Assembly: GCA_034387635.1 (NCBI GenBank)
Contig: JAOANU010000008.1
Span: 682,001 to 746,000, forward strand
DNA: 64,000 nt
Reading direction: 5' to 3'
Origin: Rhodosporidiobolus odoratus
Taxonomy: Eukaryota; Basidiomycota; Microbotryomycetes; Sporidiobolales; Sporidiobolaceae
The notes beneath the pieces are model-generated. The model saw nothing but the letters and a program-made list of their open reading frames with translations, did no database searches and had not been told where the DNA came from. A program made the position numbers and the translations under genes. Of the stretch, positions 32,910 through 46,420 are shown one piece after another. Every line of letters begins with the position of its first letter. The stretch's first letter is position 1.

Positions 32910-35199
32910 CTATTGGCTGTTGTTGCGCACGCAGACGTGTAAAGGGACACAAGATAGGCGGAGAGAGGTGAAGGAGAACGACAAGAGGAAGGTCAGCCTC
33001 ATCGCGCAGGAAGGGACACGCAAAACAGAACGGGATGAACGTACTTCTTGCCGTAAGAAGTACCGAGGCGAGCAATGGGCGGTGAAATGGCACCCTCGTA
33101 AGTCCCCTTGGCGAACCGCTGGTTCTGCTCCTCGTCGATGGGCTTCTTGTTTGTGGAGTCCTTGAACTCCTCCTTCAGCTCCTTGACCAACGAGATGAGG
33201 TCGTCAACAGCTTCGCGTGTGACCTGGTGGTGAACAACGATACGGTTGCTGCCGAGAGTGAGACCGCGCGTCTTGGCCCGTTGAGCGAGGTCGGAAATGG
33301 AGAAGCCGAGGGAGGTAGGGTCGAGCCAGAGCATGTTAGTTTCTGTGGAACGGCGAACGTCAGCGCTGGATTCTTCATCCAAGATGGCAGAGGGGAGAAC
33401 GGCGTACCGACGGGAAGCAGGAGGTGAGCGCCGAGATCGGCAAGCGCTTGGGCGAGATAAGCGCAGAGCTCGTGGGTGTCGACAAGCTTGGAGAAGTGGT
33501 TGTCGACGCAGTAGTTGGCGGCGACCGCGAGAGAGCCGCACTGACGGATACCACCGCCGAAGGCCTTGCGGAACCACTTGACCTTCTCCTGCTCGACAAA
33601 ACTCCTCAAGGACGCGGTCAGTATGCTGTGATGGCCGGCATCTTCCATATCGAAACGCACGATGAACTTCCTCGGCCCAACCAAGATTGACCCGACCGGC
33701 GCACCGAGACCCTTCGACAAGCACAACGAAACAGTGTCGAACGGTCTGCAAAGCTCCTCGATACTCAAGCCCGTCTTGGCCGCTGCTTCCCACATGCGAG
33801 CACCGTCGCAGTGCATGATGATGCCGTTGGCGCGCATGCAGTCGGAAATGCGGACGATTTCTTCTTGGGGGAAAACCACTGCAACGAGGGAAACACCATA
33901 TACACATAAAGTCAGCATAGCGTTCTCGTGAAACACAGCAGTCGGAGGTTCACAGCTGAGTGTATCTGGTCTGAGCGAGATGGAGGTATCGATGTCGAGC
34001 AAGATAGACGCACTGCCAGAAAGAGTGTTTTCCAACGAGACCAGCTTTGTTGGTGCCGAGTGAATGTCCTCCCCAAATACCGCGTTGTCGAGTACTTCCT
34101 CTAGGGTAAGGTGGTGCCCGTTCCTGGGCGGGACGGCATGTGAAGAAGCTTGCGAGTGCATCGCAACACCGCCAGCTTCGTAGAGGTGAACGTGCGAGCG
34201 AGCGTCGAGGATGATAGAGTGGGGAGGCTGGACGAGGTGGGTGCGGATGGCGAGTTGGTTGGTCTGTACAAATGGGATCAGCGAGCGAAACGGGTTTTGT
34301 AGAGGAGAGGTCAAATACCATAGTGCCGGAAACGCAGAAGAGACCCGCTTCCTTGCCCGCCATCTTGGCGATTTTGTCTTGCAATTCGTTCGTAGCTTGG
34401 TCCTCCTGCATCCGCGTATTGATAGTAGCGAGGGAGGGAGGGCGCACAACGAAAGCGAAGGATTAAATCGTCAGAAGGAAAGGGTCCATTCCTTGTTCAA
34501 TTCGCGCAAATGAGGTACAGCGGAAGACCAGAAGACGCACACCGTAGACATCGTCACCACGCGAAGCGTACTTCATCAAGTCGAACATCTCATCTGTCGG
34601 GACAGTGATGGTGTCCCTGCGCGGATCGGAAAGAAAGAAAAGAAAATAGATCAATGGCCTGTCCATCGCGCAGGACGGGATCTGTTCCCCCGCTTCCCGT
34701 CTGCCTTCACCAACTTGCTCTTCCGTCACTTCTACTTCTGAACGCCCTACGCCCGACTAAAGCCCGTAGCCGGCAAACCGCCCATGCCGCAAAGTCGCCA
34801 CAAGGCATCAGGCGAAGGCGAAGGCGGCTTGAAAGGAGCTGCTGAGTTGTACCGCGTAGACTAGGTGGCTATCGTCCTCGCATCCCGCCGTGCGAATAGT
34901 GAGACTACTCCTCCGGAGTCAACCCTCGCGAGCTAAGTCCCTCGTATCGCCTCGTGCCGGTCTTGCATAAGCAGGAGGCATGCATCGCCGTCCAAGAGCA
35001 GTTTCTGCACTATCTCCGGCTCCTCCGCGTGCGTTGTCACCGCCTGATCTCGCCTCAATCGCGACCCATCGTCCCGCTCGCTAATCCACCCCATCTCGTA
35101 ACGACGGCTGATGGCAAGGGCTTACGTCCTGAAGTCCCTCGCAATCTTGGTACGAAGGTAGGCCTCATTGGCGGCGGCGCCCTTGGGAACGATAGTCAT
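32910..35199 (-). CDS. GLY1: L-threonine aldolase (PLP-dependent)
   Basis: Cleaves threonine to glycine and acetaldehyde. The start used is the ATG at 35199 (MTIVPKGAAANEAYLRTK). Exon 1 ends DFRT at 35126. An unusually long 509-nt intron (34617-35125) then leads to DTITVPTDEMFDLM and YASRGDDVYG. Following motifs: DQATNELQDKIAKMAGKEAG, FCVSGTMTNQLAIRTHL, SHVHLYEAGGVAMHSQ, LVSLENTLSG, MHCDGARMWEAA, and the PLP-lysine site SLCLSKGLGAPVGSILVG. Then come WFRKAFGGGIRQCG and the C-terminal domain ETNMLWLDP and GSNRIVVHHQVTREAVDDLI. The last exon was chosen by a GTACGT donor and CAACAG acceptor (ending GKNQ); reading on without splicing would stop at 32999. In-frame sequence upstream of the ATG looks like a mitochondrial presequence. 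Confidence 0.92.
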
Positions 35200-37232
35200 G
35201 CTGAATGAGCGGAGGGGCGACTTGGGTTGAATCGAATGAGAGAGCGTCGGAACGGCGAGGCGTCGAGGTCTGAAGAGAGCCGGTTGAACGGGCTGGTAGA
35301 GCAAGGCTAGAGCGGGATGAGCGCGAGACGAGGAGAGGGAAGAGGCGATTTGCACGCATACAAATTGTTCGAGACTCTCCGGCCGCCGCGCGCGGCTCGC
35401 TTCGGAGAAGGCGCCGAGCTTGCTTCACTCGACCCTCGTGAGGCGTGCTGTGGAGCCGGTCAGCGCTTCGAAAAGCATGCAAAGAGCACTGAAGCGCAAT
35501 CTGCCGATTCATAAGCAGGGGGCTGAGGATGCACAAGAACCGCGATTTGCATGAAGGGATAATGTGTCGCATCGCCGACGAAAGGAGATTCTCCGTGATA
35601 GTGGCCACCTGCTCCTTTATAAGCTCGTTATCGGCTGGTGTCTGAAGCTTGGAGGGCTGAGAACCGGCTTGACGACCGCCCATCGCACCTGAGAAGGTCA
35701 GAGAAAAAGGCGAGCTTGTGCGGCTAGTACGGCACTTCCAAGTTCCAGTCTGGCTCATTTGTTGCATTTGGCGTCCGCGATTGACAGCGTGAGAGTCCCG
35801 AGTCTGGGATATGGCTATCGGGGCGTTACGCCTCCCTAAATGTTCCCACCGTTTTCTCAGACTCTGCTTGAGCTCTCTGGAAGGACTTGCAAGCTAATGC
35901 TGCTCTACTCGCCCTCATATATACCCTGGAAGATGAATGGTACAGTACGTTCACCTGCTTGCAGGGGAAGGAAGCGCACACTCTTTCGTGCAAACATCGA
36001 GAAAAGCAAGCAGCGTCAAGGCTCGGCAATCATTTGGCAAGCTCGGTAACGCGTTCTCAGTTCCCGAATTTAGTAGGCTTGCGTGATGCTGGAGCTGCTC
36101 GCTGTGGCGCCAGATTCGGACTGCGAGCAATCGAATGCAAAGAACCCCATTGGCCCCATCTTCCGGAGGTCATGAGGAAAAAGCACTTGTGGGTCCGACG
36201 ACCTCCCAGAGTTACCGGTCTGCAGAGTACACGCCACGACACTTCAAGCCGCGTCGGATGGGAGAGATGCAGCATTCACCGAGGCAGCCCAGTCCAGCAT
36301 TGTTCTCCTCAATAGCATTTCCATCTGTCCAGACTCGTTCGAGCCCGACAGCTCGCGAGCAGTCTCCATACTATCAGAGGAGCTGCTCATTCAGTCGAGA
36401 TCCTGCGCAGGAAGAGCGCTCTGCAGGCCGCCTGATGGGAACCGTGGGTCTCCCCTTTTCTTTCCGGCCTTCATCTCTTCCGACTTCGTGAGCTAGCCCG
36501 CAGACAAGCTCTCGCCCTTACTCTCCGCACGGTAACAGTGAACTCCAGTGCGCAGCTCCAGCGAGGACCCCACCGCAACGAGACTGCCGCGTTGCCTACT
36601 CTAACCGTCCCACTTTTATCTGTCCACTTGATATGCTTCCTCACGGATGCTCGCCTAGTAGCATTGTGTCATGTGCAACTTGTTCATTCCTGCATTGAGA
36701 CACGAATTGCGGAGAGAGAGAAAGATAGGGAGAGACTAGGAACGACGGGGCGAAGGTCAAAGGGGGCAAGCAGTGCAAGCGAGAGTGTACGCGAAACAAT
36801 GCAAAACGAGTGAGCGAGAATCAGTAAAAGAACACGATGTGTACGAGGAGAGAAATGTGAACAGAGTAAATGAACGACAGAATGTGTACGAGGCGAAGGA
36901 GGCGAAGTGCGAAGAGTGGAAAAAGAGAGGGAGGCAGGTCTATGTGCGTGCGAGGGTCGTGGGAGAAGAGTGGAGAGAGAGAGTCGCGAGTAAAGGTGTA
37001 AATCGGAGCAACAAAGAGACGGGGTCGAAAGGAGGTGATCATGTCGAGAATAGGAAGAGAGGAGGATTGTCCGGAATGTCCTGAAGTCGGGAAGATGCGA
37101 AATGTACGAGTAAAAGGAGGAAGAGGTATAGACAGTGTTGAAGGGAGGGACGCGTTGCAAGCGATTGAGCGAGAGTCGAAGTCGAGTAGGGTAGAAGGAT
37201 CCAGCGAGGGGAGAGGCGAAATGTTCAGGGCC
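35200..37232. other. Large intergenic region, threonine aldolase / alpha-crystallin gene
   Basis: About 2 kb between two minus-strand genes, the longest stretch without an assigned gene. Open frames at 35.2-35.8 kb (minus, containing NELIKEQVATITENLL) and 35.9-36.3 kb (plus) read weakly protein-like, but no splice chain or homology could be established. From about 36700 to 37200 the plus strand is strongly purine-rich, with GA repeats, at the 3' side of the alpha-crystallin gene. Confidence 0.45.
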
Positions 37233-39390
37233 TCAGGTGACCGGCGTAAACTTCATCTCGCCAATCTCCCACTTAGGCGTAGCTCCTCCTCCATCACTGC
37301 CGCTCCCATTTCCGCCAGACGTTGTAGTAGCGGCACTTCCGGCGCTCCCAACGCTCGAATCGCTCAGCAACCGCTTCGCAGCCGGTTGGTGATCGTGACC
37401 GCGGCCATGGGAATGGCTATGCGCTTCAGCAAGTTCAGCGAACGTCGTCTGCGTCGCCTGCGCGTCAGGAAAGTATGACGAAGGTAGGGCGCGGAGGGTG
37501 AGGTTATTGGCGAGGAGTTTAGGCCGAGCAGAATTTGGTGCCGGAGGTGAGTACTCTTCCGAGGACGGGATGGATGCGGCTAAGCCTGAAGGGAAAGATG
37601 GAGAGGATGCGGTGTAAAAGAGTGCCGCAGCCATTGTCGACTGGACAGGCGACGCTCCACGCGAGGAGGTAGGGGAGGACGATGCGGTACGCGGCGAGGT
37701 GGAAGGAGCCTTGATCGTCCCATTTCTTCCCACCTCGACCGGGCTAGGGTACCTCGGCAACCCTGCCATGATCTTGCTGAGTCCAGGCGAAGTGAGCCCC
37801 TCCTTGACGAGCGGAGGCGACGCCTCGCTCTCGCTCGCCGAAGTAGTGTACGCGCTCGCACTGCTACTTCCATCTCCTCCCCTCTCGAGACTTGAGGCAC
37901 TCGAGCTGCCACTCCCATTCTCGATGCTGGCTGAAGAGCTCGACGCAACTGACCCCGCCTGCGAAGACGCCGACTCGGCGCGCTGCTCCCTGAAGGGACA
38001 CCGCCTCGGCCCTCTCGCCTCTCTAGGGAGTTTCTTTCCTTCTTCCTCCGCTCGTCTCGCCATCTCCGCCTTCGCAGCCTTGGCCGCTGCTCTCGCCCCT
38101 TCCGGCCCAGTTAACGACTTGGACCGCTTGCTATCGTAGTAGAGCGCCGGAGCGCGCGCCGTATGAGGCGGAGGAAGGTCATCCAGCGGACCTGGAGAGT
38201 CGAGCGGGCAAGAGAAAGAAGGATAAGTGGCGGCACTCTCGAGGGAAGGCGAAAGCTGGGGATACAGTCCGCCAGCGCCGCTCGCGGACGAAGCATTCGA
38301 GCAGTCGCTCCACGTGCTTGCTAGGGAGGCGGCAATCGATGGTCGGCGGGTATGGTCCATCAGCGCCGCGGACGAGAGCTCGGGGGAGGAAAAGGCGGAA
38401 CTGGTAGGGGAGGCGATCGAGGCAGAAGGGAGGATGCCCGCGTTGGTGAAGCCGTTGGCTCCGATGCCAGAGGGCGCCGGTGTAGAGTTCGACGTGCTCG
38501 CAGCCGAAGAGGGACGCGAAGGTCTTCGCTGAATGTAGATGCGCAAAGTCGTCCCGTTGAACTCGGCCCGGGGTGCCGCGGAAGAAACGTCGCTCCCTAA
38601 GTTAACGAGCTTCTCGAAATGCCCGCCTTCCTTACCGTACGAATCAGCGACGATGTGTATGCGGTGACCGCGACGCATGGCGACGGTGATATTGTCGAGG
38701 GTGAAGCCGGGGAGAGTGACATGCACTACCACCTGACAAGTATCGGAGCGGTCGATCCGGATGGACGCGCCAGCAGGCTCGGGGCGATGGTCGAGAACTG
38801 GCGAGCAGGACAGGACGGGTGTACGAGAGGCGAAGCGGGAAGCAAAGGAGGGACGGTCAAAATCGGGCATTCGGTCAGCTCCAATCCGATCGAAAAGCAG
38901 AGCATCGGTACAGGCGGAAAGATGGGCGCAGAAGTATAATTAACGTACACTCCATATCTCCCGGCGCTCTGAAAACTTCCCCTCCCTCGTCAACCTCCTC
39001 CTCCAACCCGTCGTCGTTGATAATGTACCTCCTATCCCCCAGCTTGCCCGCGGAATCATCCCTCGATTCCCTCGTTGACGCCGGCCTACGTCCACTACCG
39101 CGCCCTCCGCTGTGACTGGAAGAAGGAGGCGACCAAGGTGGAGTTTTGTCCTGCGACGGTTGTTGTTGTTGACGATGATGAAAGGGAGCCGAATGATTCG
39201 ACTTGCCACTACAAACGCTCGAAGCGTCCGAGTCGAATACCCATGGTCTTGAAGATCCTGCTGTACTGCCTTTTGCGCTATGCGCAGAGGATGGACGAGC
39301 TGAAGAAGGTGGAGATCGGTGGGTTGATGAGGTCGAGGAGGCTGAGGCGGAGTGAGAATGAGAGAGCGCGACTGAGCCTGAGCGTGTCAT
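37233..39390 (-). CDS. Alpha-crystallin (HSP20-like) domain protein with long disordered arms
   Basis: Contains one alpha-crystallin-type domain, suggesting a chaperone or scaffold. The start is taken as the ATG at 39390 (MTRSGSVALSHSHSAS). About 170 Ser/His/Pro-rich residues follow, including RRYIINDDGLEEEVDEGGEV. One intron near 38870-38945 separates this from a long exon. The domain follows (about 38560-38780): IRIDRSDTCQVVVHVTLPGF, TLDNITVAMRRGHRIHIVAD, FEKLVNLGSDV, and FNGTTLRIYIQRRPS. Some 430 further residues are Ser/Ala-rich and low complexity, with a basic KRSKSLTGPEG patch and a final KWEIGEMKFTPVT. The total is far longer than a classical small heat-shock protein (150-250 residues), and the usual C-terminal I-x-I motif is not evident. 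Role unknown. Confidence 0.75.
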
Positions 39391-40219
39391 CTCGAGCCCC
39401 ACCTAGACTGGACTGTGGTGTTGATATTGATCTTGTTGATGAGCTGCTGGTGCTGGTGTTGTATAGATTCAGTGCCAGGGTCAAAGAGGAAAGGGCCACT
39501 GATGAGACATTCTTGAGGCCGAACCTGTTTCATGCGAGGGCGGGCCGTTCCCGAGTCTCTACCGTTCGCAATCGACCTACGTAGCCAACAGACGAGGACA
39601 GTAGCTGGAAGTCGAATGGCAGCTCCGGAAGAGAACGGTGGTCGGGCAGAGGAAGCCCGAGTCGAGTTCAACTCCTTTTCCCCCTCACCTCGCTCGCCCG
39701 TCGCTCTCCCCGAACCCGTGCTCTTTCCTTCGCGCACCGAACGCATCCGATAGCGAGGCGCGAGAGACGGGAGGAGATGGGGGGAAGACGAAATAGCGTC
39801 CATTCCAGCGCCACGCAGTAGAAGGACAACAAGGTAATGTAAAGTTTGGGGGGGAGGCTACAACTCGCTAGCAAAACACAAAAGACAGCTAGACGAGCAG
39901 GGACGCGGCGAGGAGGAGGGGGACGAGGACAAGAAAAGAGAATATAAGCTGTATAGGTATCGTATGCTGGTTGCGAGGGGATGCGAGAGAATGCGAGGGA
40001 CCTTTACAAGCTCGGCGGCAAGTTTTTTTCGAAGTTGGGGTTTGTCAAAGGGAGCGAGAGGACAGAGAGCGGAGGTGATGGAAGGTGGAGAGGGCGAAAA
40101 TGGAGGCCCTGCAGCAGAGCTTACGTCGAATGCCGAGAGCTTGAAAAGTTGGGGAGGGAATAGGGGGAAAAGAGCAGATGGAGACGAGGAGAGATGGATA
40201 TGACAGGAGAGGTAACCGC
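39391..40219. other. Intergenic: alpha-crystallin gene promoter / arginase 3' side
   Basis: About 830 bp between minus-strand genes. No clear array of heat-shock elements (repeated GAA/TTC blocks) was seen. A G run lies at about 39847-39854. Confidence 0.5.
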
Positions 40220-41943
40220 CTAGAGGAGCGTCTCGCCGAGTGCGCAGCGGATGAGCGAGCGACCGACGTCGACGGTCTGTTGGACGTCACCTTCCATGGC
40301 AGCGATGGACGGGTTGATCTCCATGATGTCAAGGGAAACGAGGTTACCGGTCTCGGCGATGGCTGCATAGCATAGAAGCAACAAGCTGATAAGTATTGGT
40401 AGCACGGGAGGCTGGCAGAGAGACCGCGACGAACCCTCGCAGATGTAGTGACCCTCCCTGAAGGTCAAACCGCCACGGACAGCGGTACCAGTCGAAGGAG
40501 CAACGGTGGGGTCAAGCGCATCTGTTCCAGAACATGCGTTGCTACGTCAGCAAGCAGGTCGAAGGAAGAGAATGCGGACTCAACGCACCGACATCGAAAG
40601 AAAGGTGGATGGGGCGTTCGTTCGCGCCAACATGCTCGATGGCCATCTCGACAACCTTACCAATGCCATACTTGTCGACGTGGTGCATCGTAAAGGCCTT
40701 GATGTCTGACGCCACCCAAAGTCAGTCAGTCAATATGATGAGAAAAAAAAGGAAGGTTTGAAAAGAAGGCAGAAAAGCCCACTGTTCTCCTTGAGGATCT
40801 TCCTCTCGCCCTCGTCAATGTCCCTCAGGCCAATGTAGACGAGACGGTTGCTCTTGAGGACGGGCTCAATCCAGCTGAACTCGGGGATTTCCTCCTTGCT
40901 CGTGCCCGGGAGGCCGAGGAGGAAGGAAACGGGGCAGCCGTGAAGGTTGCCGGACGGGGTGGTCAGAGGCGTGTTGATGTCCTACAGTTGGTGATCGCAA
41001 TATCAGTTCGGCTCCGCCTGATCAGGGTAGTCGACAAGTATGAGAGCGGTTGCTCCGCTTCAATCTAGTCTGCGGCGGGAAACCAGGCGAGGAAGCTTAC
41101 AGCGTGAGCATCAACCCAGATCAGAGCAGCGTCGGGGTGAGCCTTGAAGGTACCGGTGACGGTGGCCATGGCCTGAAAGCGAAGCGATGTGAGCGAAGTG
41201 AGGAGAAGCCAGACCACGAAAGTTACGCACAAGGGAGTGATCACCACCAAGGGTGATAGTAAGCTGACCCTTGCTCGAGTGCTCGTGAACGCGAGCGGCG
41301 ACTTGCTGGTTGACCTGCGTGATCCCCGAAACATGCAATATTAGCAAAGTTGGGACACTAGGACTAATAGACGAGCAAACGACTGACCTTGGACACCAAC
41401 CTCGGCTTCTTGAGCTTGCCAATGTCGGGGTCAGGTCCCTCACCGACGAGGGGCTCAACGAGCGTGTCGGCGCCAGCAAAGTCGACGTCCCAACCGAGGT
41501 TCTGCGAATATACAAGATGAGCGTGGAGGAAAAACGGGAGGAACGGGTCATGAGGGCCGGGCGAACCTTGACATCGTCGAGGAGGCCGGACTCGATGAGC
41601 TGGAGGGGACCGGTCTATTCAAACCGTACGACGAGGTCGAAAGCAGGGACGTAGGCGAGGAGAGAGTCAGCCCTCGTTGTTTCGGCTTGCCAGAGCCCAG
41701 GGGGAACAGGAAGGGGAAAGGTAGCTCACGTCAACGCCAGCCTTGGGTTGCCCACCACTGTCCGCATCGTGTGCAAGTATAACGCAAAGGAAAGTCAGTT
41801 GATCAAGTCCGCGGAGGATGTGCGCACATGATCTGTCAGGAGATGGGAGGAGGAGGGGACAACACACCTGAAGGGGCAGCCAACGATGCCGACCGTGTTG
41901 GTCTTGAGGTAGCGGTAGTCGTACGATGGCTTGTCTTGAGGCA
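40220..41943 (-). CDS. CAR1: Arginase
   Basis: Cytosolic manganese enzyme that splits arginine into ornithine and urea. The start is the ATG at 41943 ([18 protein letters not shown]). Features in order: [63 protein letters not shown] (first metal-binding motif), [19 protein letters not shown] (second), [39 protein letters not shown] (third), and [18 protein letters not shown]. It ends [15 protein letters not shown]. Introns fall directly next to two metal-binding motifs (GGDHSL|AM and DAHA|DIN), leaving a tiny exon of about 72 nt between them. A TATA-like ATATAT lies at 42071-42076, about 130 bp before the ATG. Fungal arginases are usually induced by arginine and controlled by nitrogen, but no such site was identified here. 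Confidence 0.96.
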
Positions 41944-42342
41944 TAGTCTTTACTAGTGGTAGTGAGGGAGAGAAGACGGAGATGGAAGGTGAGGAACGTC
42001 CGTCGGTGTGCGGTGCGACGAGTCAACACAAGATACCAGGCGGAAGACGCGCAGGAGGGAGACACACAGGATATATGGCAGGGCAGAGCGCGGAGCGAGA
42101 AGTGCGAAGAGGCAGCGGAGCCAGAGAATACTATTTACCGCGTGCCGTTGTTTGCCGGCGACGGCGCGAGCAAGCGATTCTCGCTTCTTTTGCCGACTCC
42201 CAGCCGCTCTCACATCAGCGATCGGCACCTACCAAGCATACGGAGACCATGCGAACGTTCGATACAAGCGAATAAGCGTATCAAACTGTTTTTACATCTC
42301 CCTCTTTTTACTCGAGTCCTCTGCGCGCTGCCCTCAGTCGGC
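41944..42342. promoter_or_regulatory. Arginase promoter / Y14 3' side
   Basis: About 400 bp between minus-strand genes. A TATA-like element (ATATAT) is at 42071-42076. Nothing else recognised. Confidence 0.45.
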
Positions 42343-43609
42343 CTAGTCGATCCGGGTGACCAGAGGCTTCCTGCTTGGGCTTGCGCTCCTTCCACGCGAC
42401 CCTCGAGATTCGGTAGCGACTGCGGTGGGCTTGGCGCTGTTCCAGAGGTAGGTCACGAGGGCTTTATCAGTATTCGTTGAGGCTACCTCGCCAGGCGGAA
42501 CGCGCAAAGCGGTCTCCGGCTGAAGGCTCTGTGCGTAGGAACAAGCGAAGGAAGGCTGACGGTGAAAGCGAAGACGTACCCGATTGGTGCCCTCACAAAT
42601 GCAAAATCGCACGACAACGTCTTCTCCAGGAAGGGCTCCTTCGGCGCTTCCGAGATGGCCTTCTCTGCCTCGTCCTTCGTCTCGTACTCTACCAATGCGT
42701 AACCCTGCACAAAATGAGATTTTTGTCAGTCTCACGACATTCTAACAGACATCCTCTTCGTCCCCCCTTGCAAACAGCCCGGGAGCGCCTAGGAAGAACA
42801 TGATAGGCACAAGCCCTAACAGACTGAAAGAAAACGCACCTTGACGTAACCCGACCGCCTGTCCAAGTTCAAATGCAAGTTCTTGACATCTCCATAATCG
42901 GCGAACCGGTCCATCAGATCATCTTCCGAAGCTTCTTCGTGCACGTTGGTGACGAGGACGATCCATCCTTCGACGGCTGAGTGTGGGATTATAGCGTTGC
43001 ACGTCGCGGTGGACGGATGGAAGGCGGGGACGGTAGAGCGGAAGACGGAGAGGGAGAAGAGGAGGAAAGGGTGGATGACAGGTTCAGGGGCGACGAAATA
43101 AAGGCGAGACGAGCATCGTAAATACATAACAGGGAGTTGGTTATGCGTACAATAGGACCTCGGTCGGCCTGTAGAAAGCAGACCAGACAAAAAAGGAAGA
43201 AAGCAGCAACATACACCTTTGGGCATTACTCGCCGTCTCCGCCGCCAACTGTTCCGTCGCTTCCAGTCCCGAGTAAGTTCCAGCCTTGACATCTTCGTTC
43301 GCTGCGAATCCAGACCAGTGGCGGCGAATGAGAGAGAGGGAGGCTTTGATCAGTTGCCCGCCTTGACGTTCAGGTGCGAACGGTAGAGGGAGTCTCACCG
43401 TCTTTGGAAGAGTGGCCGCGGCCTTTACGCTTGACACCGGAGTCTAGTGTTCCGGTTCAGGAAGTCCAACGAGGGTTGCGACGGGCGAGAGAGTCGGAGT
43501 TCAGGCGAGTTGAGGGTGGAGTGGGTCAGCGAGCAAGCGTGCGACGCTAGCGATGAAAGGCAGCAGGCGTACCTCCAGACTCTTCGACATCCATACGATC
43601 AGACTGCAT
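42343..43609 (-). CDS. RBM8A: RNA-binding protein Y14/RBM8A, exon-junction complex core
   Basis: Y14 pairs with Mago and marks spliced mRNAs upstream of exon junctions. The start is the ATG at 43609 ([12 protein letters not shown]). Small exons give [13 protein letters not shown], then [21 protein letters not shown] single RRM follows, with [18 protein letters not shown] (RNP2), [37 protein letters not shown] (RNP1) and [13 protein letters not shown]. The C terminus is Arg/Ser-rich ([15 protein letters not shown]), as in animal and plant Y14, where it is phosphorylated. The protein is about 170 residues, the family's usual size. S. cerevisiae has lost this gene, so its presence fits an intron-rich basidiomycete. 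At least six introns are read within 1.3 kb. Confidence 0.93.
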
Positions 43610-44157
43610 GGTTCGAGTGTGTAAAGTGGTAATGAAGTGCAAGTCGAGTTGGCGGGCAGCAGGAGGGGAAGAGGGGGACGAGGTCACTTCTCTCGCTTGC
43701 GGCGGCTGAGCAGCGTCTACATGCCAGCACTCGGAGTACGGCAGCGCGCCAACCCCGAGACACGGTAACGAGCAACAACTACTTTCTGTTTTTCCTCGAG
43801 TACATACTTTCTTCGCATTCGATGGGAGAAGAGAGAGTCTAAGAATTACAGATAGCTGACCCGATGCCTCTGACGACGACGGGGGAAGACTGACAAGACT
43901 AGCACAACATCGACTGCCTGAACCGACGCGATGGTGTCCAAGAAGGAGAACGAAAGAAGAGAGTGGGGAGTGGAGTCGTTGCAAGAGCAATCCTGAAAAA
44001 GTGCGGGAGGTGAAGGTATGAATGCGACATGAGAAGAGAGGGCAATGGGAGGATCGAGCCGTGCTCGTTTTAGGGGAGAGGGGATGAGATAAGAACGACA
44101 AAGGGTGAGGTGGAATAAGAAAGGCGGAGGTGCGACGATGAGGGCGATCGTGCCGAT
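43610..44157. other. Intergenic: Y14 promoter / TUF1 3' side
   Basis: About 550 bp between minus-strand genes. No coding exon or RNA gene recognised. Confidence 0.5.

Positions 44158-46420
<2,263 letters not shown>

Noticed and set aside
35165..35767. Minus-strand open frame containing MGGRQAGSQPSKLQTPADNE and NELIKEQVATITENLL as a separate gene
   Set aside because: The helical stretch looks protein-like, but the frame then overlaps the threonine aldolase first exon in another frame and no splice chain or family match could be built.
35830..36320. Plus-strand open frame with LIYTLEDEWYSTFTCLQGKE
   Set aside because: No start context, splice sites or similarity; it sits in a 2-kb intergenic region and its composition is not convincing.
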